Source: Bacteroidota bacterium (lineage in GTDB: Bacteria > Bacteroidota > Bacteroidia > Cytophagales > Cyclobacteriaceae). From it: a DNA stretch of 64,000 bases. The stretch covers positions 1-64,000 of the forward strand of contig JAJRQT010000016.1 of assembly GCA_024280115.1 (NCBI GenBank), in the 5' to 3' direction. Under the pieces are notes generated by a model. The model had not been told where the DNA came from. It worked only from the letters and a program-made list of their open reading frames with translations, and did not search any database. A program made the translations under genes and the position numbers. Below are positions 34,092 through 42,910 of this stretch, piece by piece (within the stretch, counting starts at the first letter, position 1; each line of letters opens with the position of its first letter).

Positions 34092-35027
34092 ATGGAACCC
34101 GACGTGCTTGAAGGTGTGAAGTTGAATTGGAATCCTAATACAACAATAGCCTTGAATCTCGCCATAGCATTTATAATGCTTGGCGTGGCCCTTGGGTTAG
34201 ATAAAGATAATTTTATCCAATTATTTAAAAACCCAAAATCCACACTGACGGGTATTATTTCTCAATTTATTCTGCTTCCGTTTTTTACTTTCATTCTTGT
34301 GTGGTTGTTTAATCCCTTACCGGGACTGGCGTTGGGAATGATATTGGTAGCAGCTTGTCCGGGAGGAAATCTTTCTAATTTCTTTTCTTCCATAGGAAAG
34401 GGCAATGTTGCTTTATCTATCAGTCTGACAGTAGCTGCATCTTTTTTGGCAGTAATATTTACGCCATTAAATTTTGAATTTTGGGGAGGTATGCTGGATA
34501 ATACTTCAGGTTTGCTAAAAACGGTGAACATCAACTTCTTTCAAATGGCTCAGTTGATATTTTTTACCATAGCGCTTCCCCTGATCATCGGAATTATTTT
34601 TAAGGAAAAACTCCCCTCATTTACCGCGAAGATTATAAAACCAATCAAGTATATTTCATTTCTGATTTTGATCGCCATCATTGGGTTGGCTTTATCGAGC
34701 AATTTTGAATTATTTTTGGGGTATTATCATTACATTATTGCTTTGGTACTAATTCATAATGCCTTAGCTTTGGCTATTGGTTATTATTTTAGCCGGTTAA
34801 TGAAATTAAGTGAGCAAGACAAAAGGACTATTACCATTGAGACAGGAATTCAGAATTCCGGACTTGGCTTACTCATTATTTTTTCAGTTTTTAACGGTCA
34901 GGGAGGAATGGCTCTGATCGCTGCATGGTGGGGCATCTGGCACATAATTTCAGGTTTTGCCATATCGCAATTTTTTGTTTATAGAGCAGCAAGTGCGGCA
35001 AAGGCGGCTGCATCAATAGTAAGATGA
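34092..35027 (+). CDS. Bile acid:sodium symporter-family transporter
   Basis: 311 residues with about nine or ten hydrophobic helices. BASS-family signatures are visible: IALNLAIAFIMLGVALGLD in the first helix, the ILVAACPGGNLSNFFSSIGKGNVALSISLT block with the conserved C-P-G-G-x-x-S-N, and ETGIQNSGLGLLIIFSVF with E-x-x-x-Q-N-x-x-L, residues that form the two sodium sites. Family members import organic anions with sodium; the substrate here is unknown. Its TGA stop abuts the next ATG with no gap, so it is translationally coupled to the acyltransferase gene. Confidence 0.87.
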   Translation: MEPDVLEGVKLNWNPNTTIALNLAIAFIMLGVALGLDKDNFIQLFKNPKSTLTGIISQFILLPFFTFILVWLFNPLPGLALGMILVAACPGGNLSNFFSSIGKGNVALSISLTVAASFLAVIFTPLNFEFWGGMLDNTSGLLKTVNINFFQMAQLIFFTIALPLIIGIIFKEKLPSFTAKIIKPIKYISFLILIAIIGLALSSNFELFLGYYHYIIALVLIHNALALAIGYYFSRLMKLSEQDKRTITIETGIQNSGLGLLIIFSVFNGQGGMALIAAWWGIWHIISGFAISQFFVYRAASAAKAAASIVR

Positions 35028-36041
35028 ATGAAATTAAGTGACTTATATTATTATCCTCTAAAGCTTTACGTTGTAATTTCCTGTTTCCTATATTTCAGGA
35101 AATTGCGTGTTACAGGATTAAAAAACATTCCAGTTAAAGGTCCGGTGATCTATGCGATCAATCATCAAAATGCATTGTTAGATCCTTTAGTTGTTCATTC
35201 CGTTTCGTGGCGAAATCCTTATTTTCTTACCAGGGCGGATGTCTTTAATAATAAATTTTTAGATAAATTTCTGAGAGGAGTAAAAATGCTCCCCATTTAT
35301 AGAATCAGAGACGGATTCGATAGCATTAAAATGAATGAGGGGATTTTCGAAGCCACGAAAACAATTCTCATTAAGGGTGGTGTTGTTGGAATATTTCCGG
35401 AAGGTAGCCATAGCATAACCTATAGGTTGAGACCACTGAAAAAAGGAATTGCAAGGATTGCGTTTATGGCAGAAGATTCAGCGGATTTTACACTCAATGT
35501 GCAAATTGTTCCTGTTGGTATTCACTATGAATCACATTTCTCCACTAAGGGCAGAGCACTTGTCTCCTACGGGAAACCAATACTCGTTGCGGATTACAAA
35601 CAAACTTTTTTGAAGGATCAAAATAAGGCTTTCAATAAACTTCTATCAGAAATTTCAGACCGTGTGAAATCATTGATTATAAGTATAGAAAGTAAAGATT
35701 ACGACAGGATTTATGAAATCTATAAGAATAAAAGAGTTTACAAAAGGAACCTAAAAGAGCAGTTGAAAGCAGACCAGGCACTTATTTATTCCATAGAACA
35801 CGGAAAAAAATTTGAAGAAAAATCCAACACAGGAAATTTATTGATGAGAGTGATCGATAATTCCTGGTATCTGCTGTGGAAAATTGTAGGTTTTATTCCC
35901 AGGACAATAGTTGATTTCTTGGTAAAAAAAAGAGTTAAAGATCCTCATTATATTGGTACAATTAGATTAGCCTATTCGATGGTTTTATTTCCTATTATAT
36001 TATTAATTCTGTACTATTTGGTTAAGTTTTTAGTGTTTTAA
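35028..36041 (+). CDS. PlsC-type 1-acylglycerol-3-phosphate acyltransferase-like protein
   Basis: 337 residues. The LPLAT/PlsC domain shows the catalytic H-x(4)-D motif in YAINHQNALLDPLVVHS and the later substrate-binding block FPEGSHS in VVGIFPEGSHSITYRLRPLKKGIARIA. A C-terminal segment with two membrane helices (YLLWKIVGFIPRTIVDF and SMVLFPIILLILYYLV) anchors it. It is likely an acyltransferase in phospholipid or ornithine-lipid synthesis; the acyl acceptor is uncertain. The start codon directly follows the transporter stop. Confidence 0.85.
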   Translation: MKLSDLYYYPLKLYVVISCFLYFRKLRVTGLKNIPVKGPVIYAINHQNALLDPLVVHSVSWRNPYFLTRADVFNNKFLDKFLRGVKMLPIYRIRDGFDSIKMNEGIFEATKTILIKGGVVGIFPEGSHSITYRLRPLKKGIARIAFMAEDSADFTLNVQIVPVGIHYESHFSTKGRALVSYGKPILVADYKQTFLKDQNKAFNKLLSEISDRVKSLIISIESKDYDRIYEIYKNKRVYKRNLKEQLKADQALIYSIEHGKKFEEKSNTGNLLMRVIDNSWYLLWKIVGFIPRTIVDFLVKKRVKDPHYIGTIRLAYSMVLFPIILLILYYLVKFLVF

Positions 36042-36121
36042 CTGAATTTTAAGAAAATAAAAATTGAATGAAAGTGTGGGCAATATATCTGTGTGAAATA
36101 TAAATATTAAAATAAAGTCTA

Positions 36122-37168
36122 ATGCGAGTAATTAGTTTTTTGTTTTTTTATTTTATCCCGTCTTTAGTCATATCACAAGCAAGGTATTTCGATGGTAATG
36201 TAAAGGATAAAAATGATAGTATATCCATCTCTGATGCACATATTTTTGATACAAAGGGATATTTAAGGGCGGTTACTGACAGATATGGTGATTTCCACTT
36301 ACAATATTTTGAACATGAAACTTTTACGGCTTCGTGTATTGGATACAAATCAATTTGTTTTCCTGTTTCAAGATTATTACTTGATTCAGTAATATTCATG
36401 GCGGAGGATACTGTAAAACTTAATGAAATTATAATAACACCATTAACTGCAAATGAAATTATTTCGCGGAGCATAGAGCAAATAGACAATTTTTATCTAT
36501 TTGATGATATAACCACTACTGGAGCATTTAAATTAATTGTAGAAAAAGACGATACAATTATTTTTAGTAGGGAAAATATTGAATTGCAGGTAATCATGAA
36601 AGCCCCTGATTATTTCCCTCAATTAATGGAAAACACGAAAACAGTAGTCAGCGATAATTCTGATGAAATCACGTCGGCCATCTTTGGGAATTTTGAAAGT
36701 GAAATAAGCAATATTTTTTACTTTGACCATATTATTCGAAAAAGAGGATTTTTCAACTCCGATAATTTAGAAATGTGGAACTTTAAGATTGCCGGATATA
36801 CAGTTTTAAATGAAACAAACATGATAATTATTTCAGCCAATTTTATTGACCACACAAGAAATTTATATCATGCGAGCAAAATTTATATAAATGAGGAAGA
36901 TTATGGTATTATGAAAATTAAATTTACATACAATTGGAAAAAAAGAAATTATATAAAATCTAAAATAGATACTTTATGGATTGCCGATGTAAAATGGGAA
37001 GGTCGAGCAAATTATTTAAAACAAGGCAAAAAATACACTCTTTCAAATTTGGAGTATATAAATGAAAAGGCTGTCTATGATAAAAACCTTATGCATAACT
37101 ATGGGAAATTATATGATTATGAAATACTCTGCAATTTTACTTCGAATCAAATAGAAACTGATTTATAA
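36122..37168 (+). CDS. Exported carboxypeptidase-regulatory-like domain protein
   Basis: 348 residues with a signal peptide (SFLFFYFIPSLVIS). A CarboxypepD_reg-like beta-sandwich follows: FDGNVKDKNDSISISDAHIFDTKGYLRAVTDRYGDFHL, then FTASCIGYKSICFPVS. The C-terminal two thirds (from ELNEIIITPLTANEIISRSIEQI-like text) resembles the long tail of Bacteroidota proteins that start as TonB-receptor-like carboxypeptidase domains but lack a plug and barrel. Function is unknown. The codons are AT-rich compared with the previous gene. Confidence 0.72.
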   Translation: MRVISFLFFYFIPSLVISQARYFDGNVKDKNDSISISDAHIFDTKGYLRAVTDRYGDFHLQYFEHETFTASCIGYKSICFPVSRLLLDSVIFMAEDTVKLNEIIITPLTANEIISRSIEQIDNFYLFDDITTTGAFKLIVEKDDTIIFSRENIELQVIMKAPDYFPQLMENTKTVVSDNSDEITSAIFGNFESEISNIFYFDHIIRKRGFFNSDNLEMWNFKIAGYTVLNETNMIIISANFIDHTRNLYHASKIYINEEDYGIMKIKFTYNWKKRNYIKSKIDTLWIADVKWEGRANYLKQGKKYTLSNLEYINEKAVYDKNLMHNYGKLYDYEILCNFTSNQIETDL

Positions 37169-37400
37169 TTTTGATCCGTTCAACCAACTCAATCGAATTC
37201 GTTGCCTTTTATTTCTTATTCCTTTTAAAAAATTTCAATTAATGTAGCCTTCACACCTGATCAATGCAGATCATAGAAAAACAAAGTAGTATGAATCGGG
37301 ATTTTTATGACTTATTTCGTAATAGATAATTAGGTGAAACTTTCCTGCGTTACAGCATTGTCTTTATATGCTTTTTAGACAAAACTCCTGAATCGAAATG

Positions 37401-37429
37401 AAAAAAGGCATCCCAAAATGAGATGCCTT
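37401..37429 (-). terminator. Rho-independent terminator of the cyclophilin gene
   Basis: Read on the minus strand: AAGGCATC (37429-37422), 9-nt loop, GATGCCTT (37412-37405), then a T tract (the A run at 37401-37406). It begins 23 nt after the peptidylprolyl isomerase stop. The rest of the 283-bp gap up to 37451 shows no gene. Confidence 0.85.
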
Positions 37430-37451
37430 GGAAAACTATTTTATTTATTCC

Positions 37452-37889
37452 TTATGATTCAATGACTTCAATAGTGTCTATCGAATCTCCTTGCTGTATT
37501 GCATCTAAAACATCTAATCCCTCGGTTACCTTTCCGAATACCGTATGGTGCCTGTCCAGGTGCTTGGTGTTGTCCCGGCTATGACAAACGAAAAATTGAG
37601 AACCTCCCGTATTTCTACCCGCATGGGCCATGGATAGTACGCCTTTGTCGTGAAACTGATTATCTCCATCCAGTTCGCAATCAATAGTATAACCTGGTCC
37701 GCCTGTTCCGTCACCTTTTGGGCATCCTCCCTGAATTACAAAATTCGGAATTACCCGGTGCCATGTGAGATTATCGTAATAACCATTTTTCGCAAGTTTT
37801 GTAAAATTTTCAACTGTGTTAGGGGCATCCTTTTCAAAGAATTCTACCTTCATTTCTCCCCTGTTGGTTTTAATTATTGCTTCTTTCAT
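37452..37889 (-). CDS. Cyclophilin-type peptidyl-prolyl cis-trans isomerase
   Basis: 145 residues, a minimal cyclophilin. Conserved active-site blocks are [28 protein letters not shown] with the catalytic Arg in the H-R-V-I-P-x-F motif, the [12 protein letters not shown] loop, and [16 protein letters not shown] with the Q-F-F substrate pocket. A final [14 protein letters not shown] completes the fold. No signal peptide is present, so it acts in the cytoplasm. It carries its own terminator. Confidence 0.92.
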   Translation of the reverse strand: MKEAIIKTNRGEMKVEFFEKDAPNTVENFTKLAKNGYYDNLTWHRVIPNFVIQGGCPKGDGTGGPGYTIDCELDGDNQFHDKGVLSMAHAGRNTGGSQFFVCHSRDNTKHLDRHHTVFGKVTEGLDVLDAIQQGDSIDTIEVIES

Positions 37890-38013
37890 TAACTTTTTTA
37901 TTTAATAGCCGACAAAGTTAATAATTTATCTTTACTCTCAAGAATCAGTTGAAATTTCTTTAAACGGTAAGTCCGGAATTGCGATTTAGGATCAAATGGC
38001 TGCAATAATATCA

Positions 38014-38235
38014 TCAACGACGTCTTTGGGCATTTACAGTGATGTCTTCATCTGTATTGGTAATTGAATAGTTATATTCAGATTTGATGTTTATTTCATT
38101 TATCAGAATACCGCAAGGTGGGGTCCATTTGGAAGTGATGCTAATACGCTCGGAATCTATAATCCAGATCGTTCCGTCCATCATAATCAATTTTTGTCCA
38201 TCCTCCTGTATTGCCATTAAATTAGTTCTCTGCAT
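38014..38235 (-). CDS. Small hypothetical protein
   Basis: 73 residues from ATG 38235 (a second ATG at 38217 is also possible). An AGGGAAG purine stretch lies immediately before the first ATG. The protein reads as plausible beta-rich globular sequence (MDGTIWIIDSERISITSKW, GILINEINIKSEYNYSI) and ends in basic NAQRRR. No family recognised. It could be a real short gene; the absence of any overlapping better frame supports it. Confidence 0.45.
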   Translation of the reverse strand: MQRTNLMAIQEDGQKLIMMDGTIWIIDSERISITSKWTPPCGILINEINIKSEYNYSITNTDEDITVNAQRRR

Positions 38236-38412
38236 CTTCCCTTTTTTAAAAATTATCCGCTCTCAATAATCAATGAGACATAATATAGTCATCATCTTAG
38301 TGAAATTCACTTATTACCGAAAAGTAATGTTAATTTTAATAAATCAAGACTTATATTAGGCTGCTAATTGAGGAATGGTGAGCATTCTATAACTATAAAA
38401 AACAATAAACCC

Positions 38413-39765
38413 ATGAACAGGAGACAATTTATTCGCAATTCGGCTCTGTCTGCAATATCCATAAAGCCCTTGGCAGGGTCATTTCAAAATACGAAGTCAT
38501 CTGATAAAAATATTGAAATACTTAACCCATTAGGACGCGTACCTGTCAGTATGATTATTGACGATTCTACAAGCCTGGTCAATCTGGCTCATTACGGGAT
38601 TCCTCAATTTGCAGAAGTATTTCCTGACAGATATTTTAAAGATTGGCGGAAATTGCCAAGAGAAATCCCCGACACATTCGTGGCAGAATTTATTGAGTGG
38701 TGCGATTTGAATGGCGTGAAAGGTAAATACAGCATGGTGCCATATCCTGCATGTACAGGGTGGCTTCACAGATTTATACCGGGCTGGTCTAAAAATGATT
38801 TAAAAAACAGTCTCAACCTCGTTCGGAATGAGGTCACCAGAAATTGGGACATCCATCCGGAGATGATCAGCCATACCAGGGTTATTGATATTAAAACAGG
38901 ACTCCCATATCCCAATGCCACTCCCGACTTCATGGAAAACTGGGAATGGAGCCAGGAGAAGAGCGCCGATGAATTGGCGTCTTACCTATCTTATGCCTTA
39001 AATGTATTGAAGGAAGCCGGATTGTACTGTGAAGGAATCACGACGCCTGGCACATTTGGTAATCGGAATATGACGAATTTAGCCATCGCTACTCAAGAGG
39101 CTGTCAAAGAGATATACAATGCCGATGTCAGTCATTTTTTCAGGAATGTTATTACTGATAAAGAAAAAAGCGTCGCACCTGTAGTGATGCATAAAGAAAA
39201 TATCCAATCTTCAGATCCATCCTGCGCTGTTCATATTATAGGCTGTACAGGTGACTGGTTTGGAGGCTGGGATGGCCTGACTCCGGGCAGTCCGGAAAAA
39301 TTCATTACAAAAGATCTCAGCTCCGGAAGGATGGTTGACGTAATCGAAAGCGGGGAACCCGCAATTATGGTCTGTCACTGGCCCGGCATTTATTACAATG
39401 GTGAAAAGTTAGGATTCAATATTTTTAAAGAAGTAGTAGGCCGTCTGGAGCAAAAGTACGGGGCTGATATTCATTGGATGAAACTTAGTGAAATTGCGCG
39501 TTATTGGGCAGCAAAAGAGTTTGTTTCTTTCGAAGAATCAAACGATGGTCTGACAATCAATGCTCCATTCCCGGCAAAAGACTTCACTTTCTCGATGGAT
39601 ATGAAAATTCGCAATCCTGAACTCCACTTTGGAAGTGAAAGCCTTAAGCTAACTGAATTGGCTTCTTCCGGATCAATAAAAAGCAACAGTTTTTCCCGGA
39701 GCAAAGGACAAACTGTAGTATGTTTAGATTTACCAAAAGGAAGATCGACATTGAGAAAAGGGTAA
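38413..39765 (+). CDS. Tat-exported polysaccharide-deacetylase-like protein, tentative
   Basis: ATG 38413 gives 450 residues starting NRRQFIRNSALSAIS, a twin-arginine-type signal (R-R-x-F-I). An upstream in-frame ATG at 38368 is unlikely. The mature part begins RVPVSMIIDDSTSLVNLAHYG and has a VKGKYSMVPYP strand, EMISHTRVID and EGITTPGTFGNRN. The pattern of Asp-Asp near the start and a His later resembles the metal sites of polysaccharide deacetylase-like barrels. The C-terminal 90 residues form a beta-sandwich. A carbohydrate-active role is inference. A hairpin follows at 39791-39822. Confidence 0.6.
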   Translation: MNRRQFIRNSALSAISIKPLAGSFQNTKSSDKNIEILNPLGRVPVSMIIDDSTSLVNLAHYGIPQFAEVFPDRYFKDWRKLPREIPDTFVAEFIEWCDLNGVKGKYSMVPYPACTGWLHRFIPGWSKNDLKNSLNLVRNEVTRNWDIHPEMISHTRVIDIKTGLPYPNATPDFMENWEWSQEKSADELASYLSYALNVLKEAGLYCEGITTPGTFGNRNMTNLAIATQEAVKEIYNADVSHFFRNVITDKEKSVAPVVMHKENIQSSDPSCAVHIIGCTGDWFGGWDGLTPGSPEKFITKDLSSGRMVDVIESGEPAIMVCHWPGIYYNGEKLGFNIFKEVVGRLEQKYGADIHWMKLSEIARYWAAKEFVSFEESNDGLTINAPFPAKDFTFSMDMKIRNPELHFGSESLKLTELASSGSIKSNSFSRSKGQTVVCLDLPKGRSTLRKG

Positions 39766-39790
39766 AGACCCGGTATCCAGAATTCAACTC

Positions 39791-39822
39791 CATCAGAGTT
39801 TTCCTACAGAAAAACTCTGATG
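39791..39822 (+). terminator. Terminator-like hairpin
   Basis: CATCAGAGTTTT (39791-39802) pairs perfectly with AAAACTCTGATG (39811-39822) around an 8-nt loop, 26 nt after the stop of the Tat-exported protein. No T tract follows, so termination is probable rather than certain. Confidence 0.6.
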
Positions 39823-39899
39823 ATTCAATTGCTAATTTCGTCCGCTTGGTCTCTCCCATATGTTTAGTCTCTCAGACCTATTACTAGCAAAAAGCACCA

Positions 39900-40229
39900 T
39901 TTTCCCAGGTACGAAAGCAAGATATATTCCTGCCTATTCAATAGTGGTCTTAAGCTCAGGGGGTTTGTCTTAGCGAGAAGCTCTGAGGCCAGGATGCCAT
40001 TTAATAAATCATTGCGGATAGCAGGGAGACTCTTCAGGCTGCGCCCTTCAAAGTGACGGATGTTTGTTGGAACGAAAAGGGCTTTGCGCCAGGGATGGAG
40101 CGGCATGTTTGAGCTCGAAATGGCCTTGCGTGCTGCCTGCCATTGCACTGGATCTTGCGCTTGGACAGACAGGATGGCAAGCGAGTAGCGACAGCCTGCT
40201 TGCAGTAGGCAGGCCCGCCCGGGCGCCCA
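39900..40229. other. GC-rich non-coding stretch
   Basis: From about 39900 to the dinB stop at 40230 the DNA is visibly more GC-rich than the flanks, with a GCCTGC/GCAGGC inverted repeat and a CGCCCGGGCG palindrome near 40195-40225. Frames of 60-94 codons exist on both strands but overlap each other and have biased, protein-unlike composition. The GCGCCAGGGATGG text resembles a motif I associate with intergenic repeats in Bacteroidota. No gene is supported. Confidence 0.45.
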
Positions 40230-41426
40230 TCACCCCGAAAACGTATTGAAGTCGTACCTCAGTTTCGAGCCGGTATCCAGGGTTGACGCCCGCATTAGTG
40301 CTCCTGCCCCATATTTGGTTTTTATCCTGTCAGTTGCTTCAAAGAGATTGATCTCCTCCCGGGTATCGTCAAACAAGTTGATCTGATAATTGCCATGCGC
40401 CAGTTTGCTGAGCCTGATCCCAATCAGCCGTATCAGGATGCGCCTGGTGTATAATTTGTCGAAAAGTCCCAGGGCCTTATCGATCAGCGTTTTATCTGAA
40501 GAGGTGTATGGGATGTGCAGTTGCTTGCTTGTCGTTTCGAAATCTGAATAGCGAATTTTTACAGCGATGCAGGCGCACAGTTTTTTTTCGCTTCTCAGCT
40601 TGAATGCCAGCTTCTCGACCATGGCCGTGAGTATGGCTTTCATCTTCTTCACATCAATGCTGTCTGTCTCGAAGGTGCTTTCCGTCGATATGGATTTTCG
40701 CTCCACAAATGGTATCACGGGGCTGTTGTCAATACCGTGAGCCTTGTTCCAGATGATGCGCCCGTTTTTCCCAAAGGTAGCTTCGAGCATTCCAACCGGC
40801 ATTTCCCGAAGCGTTTTCACCCTGGTAATGCCCATTTCATAAAAGAAATCAGCAGTTTTTTTTCCAATCATGGGGATTTTCCGAATGGATAATGGCGCCA
40901 GAAAAGCCTCTTCATTCCCCTGTTCTATCTGCCTTTGACCATTGGGTTTGCATTCGCCGGTGGCGACTTTCGATACCAGCTTATTTACGGACAAGCCCAT
41001 AGAGATGGGAAGATGGGTCTCTTTCATAATCGTTTTCCTCAATTCGCCCGACCACCTGTAACATCCGAAAAATTTGTCCATACCACTCAAATCCAGGTAG
41101 AATTCATCGATGGAAGACTTTTCAAATAGCGGCGCTTGCTCGCGAATGATTTCCGTAACCACCTTGGAATGCCTGCTATAGGCCTCGGCATCGCCGGAGA
41201 TCACGATAGCATCGGGGCATAGCTGAAGGGCCAGTTTCATAGGCATGGCGGAATGCACGCCAAATTTTCTCGTTTCATAGCTGCAGGCCGCAACGACGCC
41301 GCGATCGCTTTTACCCCCTATAATCAGCGGCTTGTTTTTGAGTCTGCTGTCACGCAAACATTCTACCGACACAAAAAATGCATCCAGGTCCATGTGCAGT
41401 ATCGATCTTCCGTCATTTGCGAGCAT
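40230..41426 (-). CDS. dinB: DNA polymerase IV (Y family)
   Basis: 398 residues of an error-prone Y-family polymerase. The palm motif HMDLDAFFVSVE carries the first catalytic Asp, and SSIDEFYLDLSG supplies the second acidic pair (D-E). The fingers R in YETRKFGVHSAMP is present, and GLSVNKLVSKVATG with the K is conserved. A helix-hairpin-helix thumb (IRKIPMIGKKTADFFYEMGI) and a little-finger domain follow. The C-terminus reads INLFDD, which resembles a beta-clamp binding motif (QxNLF type) at about residue 350. It is divergent from the small gene at 41564 and shares a 137-bp control region that holds an inverted repeat. Function: lesion bypass. Confidence 0.92.
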   Translation of the reverse strand: MLANDGRSILHMDLDAFFVSVECLRDSRLKNKPLIIGGKSDRGVVAACSYETRKFGVHSAMPMKLALQLCPDAIVISGDAEAYSRHSKVVTEIIREQAPLFEKSSIDEFYLDLSGMDKFFGCYRWSGELRKTIMKETHLPISMGLSVNKLVSKVATGECKPNGQRQIEQGNEEAFLAPLSIRKIPMIGKKTADFFYEMGITRVKTLREMPVGMLEATFGKNGRIIWNKAHGIDNSPVIPFVERKSISTESTFETDSIDVKKMKAILTAMVEKLAFKLRSEKKLCACIAVKIRYSDFETTSKQLHIPYTSSDKTLIDKALGLFDKLYTRRILIRLIGIRLSKLAHGNYQINLFDDTREEINLFEATDRIKTKYGAGALMRASTLDTGSKLRYDFNTFSG

Positions 41427-41497
41427 ACGAATTAAAATAGCTAATTATTTTAGTTTTTATTTGTAATGAAAATCCTTTTTGCTAAATTTATACGTAA

Positions 41498-41520
41498 TAT
41501 TACTAATATATGTAGTAATA
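41498..41520. promoter_or_regulatory. Candidate S24-repressor operator (dinB control region)
   Basis: TATTACTA (41498-41505) and TAGTAATA (41513-41520) are exact inverted repeats separated by 7 nt. The site lies 72 nt upstream of the dinB start and 44 nt before the ATG at 41564. A related ACTA-N7-TAGT repeat precedes the repressor gene, at 41918-41934. Confidence 0.5.
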
Positions 41521-41563
41521 AATAAGAATAAAAGCAATTATTCAGAATCAAATCGTGGTAAAA

Positions 41564-41851
41564 ATGCGGGGACCTTACAGTGAAAGATATGACGGGTTGC
41601 AGATAAAAGTTGAGAGCAAGAAGTTGAAGTCAGGAAAATGCCAGGTGAAGTTCTTTACATATGGATTGTATGCAGAAGATTTTTACGGATATGCGCTGGT
41701 GGAAGGAGATAAAACTTTGAGAGAAGTTGTGGAAGAAATAAAAGCTAAGCTCAATGAAATGGGTAATCCTGCTAATTATTATCAGCAAAACTTATATTCG
41801 ATCAAAAGAGACAGGACACGAGTGGAAGATTTTGTAATATTTAAAGCGTAA
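41564..41851 (+). CDS. Small protein of the S24/dinB cassette, unknown
   Basis: 95 residues plus stop from ATG 41564; a GTG at 41555 could add three residues. It starts RGPYSERYDGLQIKVE and has two beta strands (GLQIKVESKKLKSGKCQVKFFTYGLYAEDFYGYAL), a helix (TLREVVEEIKAKLNEM) and a C-terminal strand with R-D-R-T-R-V-E-D-F. It is soluble, with a compact alpha/beta make-up. I do not recognise a family. It sits between dinB and the LexA-like repressor, downstream of the proposed operator, so a damage-inducible role is suggested by position only. Confidence 0.7.
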   Translation: MRGPYSERYDGLQIKVESKKLKSGKCQVKFFTYGLYAEDFYGYALVEGDKTLREVVEEIKAKLNEMGNPANYYQQNLYSIKRDRTRVEDFVIFKA

Positions 41852-41917
41852 CAATATTATTATCAGAATTTAATAAGCGAGATATCAATATCTTACATAG
41901 TTAGAACTAAAGAAATA

Positions 41918-41934
41918 GACTAGATAAATTAGTC
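41918..41934 (+). promoter_or_regulatory. Candidate autoregulatory operator of the S24 repressor
   Basis: GACTA (41918-41922) and TAGTC (41930-41934) are inverted repeats with a 7-nt spacer, 27 nt before the repressor ATG. Spacing and the ACTA/TAGT core match the site at 41498-41520. Confidence 0.4.
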
Positions 41935-41961
41935 AAATTATACTCCAAATGATAAAAAGGA

Positions 41962-42756
41962 ATGAGCATAATAAGCGATAACCTGAAATATTTAAGAAAA
42001 AAAATAAGTCTCACCCAGGAACAAATGGCTCAACAAATTGGAATAAAAAGGTCATTACTCGGTGCATACGAAGAGGGAAGGGCTGACCCGAGGATCAGTA
42101 ATCTGCTGAAATTTGCTGAGATTTTTGACTTGTCTGTCGATCAGCTGATAGGTGCTAACCTCACTGAGGGAAATAATGCCATCAGTTTTAGTAAGACAGC
42201 GGAAAGGTCTTCGGATAATTTGAAGGTATTGTCCATAACGGTTGACAAAAATGATAAGGAGAACATTGAGCTGGTACCTCAGAAGGCGGCAGCCGGATAC
42301 CTGAATGGTTATTCGGATCCTGAGTATATAGAGGAATTGCCCCGGTTTCAACTGCCGGTATTGCCGGATAATGCAACTTACAGGGCTTTTGAGATCAGTG
42401 GAGATTCGATGTTACCCTTGCGAAATGGCACCATAATCATTGGTCAGTTTCATGAAAATGTCATCAATCTGAAAAATGGGAAAACATATATTTTAGTAAC
42501 GAAAGATGAGGGCATCGTTTATAAAAGAGTTTTTAGATATGCTGATAATCCGGAATTATTCTGCCTTGCCTCAGACAACAGGCAATACAGCACCTACGAT
42601 GTACATGGAGAAGATATTGTAGAAATCTGGGAATCGAAAGCATTTATAAGTATGGAATTCCCCGACCCAGGTGAGGAGGATGAGTTTACCCTAAAAAGAC
42701 TTGCAGATATCGTGTTGGATCTGCAGCAGGAGGTTATTAAGTTGAAAGATAGATAG
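41962..42756 (+). CDS. XRE-type LexA-like repressor with S24 peptidase domain
   Basis: 264 residues. An N-terminal helix-turn-helix of the XRE/cI type is seen (LRKKISLTQEQMAQQIGIKR, residues 11-40, continuing to about 63). The C-terminal LexA/UmuD-type S24 domain has the Ser nucleophile in GDSMLP (Ser149) and the Lys general base in IVYKRV (Lys188). A candidate self-cleavage Ala-Gly site lies at Ala111-Gly112 in KAAAGY, the expected place between DNA-binding and catalytic domains. All elements for RecA-stimulated self-cleavage are present. It follows the small protein gene by 110 nt and probably controls it and dinB. It is analogous to, but different in build from, canonical LexA (no winged HTH). 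Confidence 0.85.
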   Translation: MSIISDNLKYLRKKISLTQEQMAQQIGIKRSLLGAYEEGRADPRISNLLKFAEIFDLSVDQLIGANLTEGNNAISFSKTAERSSDNLKVLSITVDKNDKENIELVPQKAAAGYLNGYSDPEYIEELPRFQLPVLPDNATYRAFEISGDSMLPLRNGTIIIGQFHENVINLKNGKTYILVTKDEGIVYKRVFRYADNPELFCLASDNRQYSTYDVHGEDIVEIWESKAFISMEFPDPGEEDEFTLKRLADIVLDLQQEVIKLKDR

Positions 42757-42910
42757 GTTATTGGTTCAATAGTTCAACGATTTGTGGTTCAACGGTTAAC
42801 ATCATCCATAACTTTTCAAGGTTTCAATCAACCTGTTTATTTGAGCTATTCGTTTAATATTTGCACTATCAGATCGCTTGAATTTATAGCATGTTTAGTG
42901 TGCATTTATG

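Noticed and set aside
40048-40249. Overlapping 61-94 codon frames in the GC-rich stretch
   Set aside because: Several frames overlap on both strands with biased composition, typical of spurious frames over repeats.
41494-41503. GTAATATTAC palindrome as the repressor operator
   Set aside because: A single palindrome with no second copy; the ACTA-N7-TAGT pair that overlaps it explains the region better.
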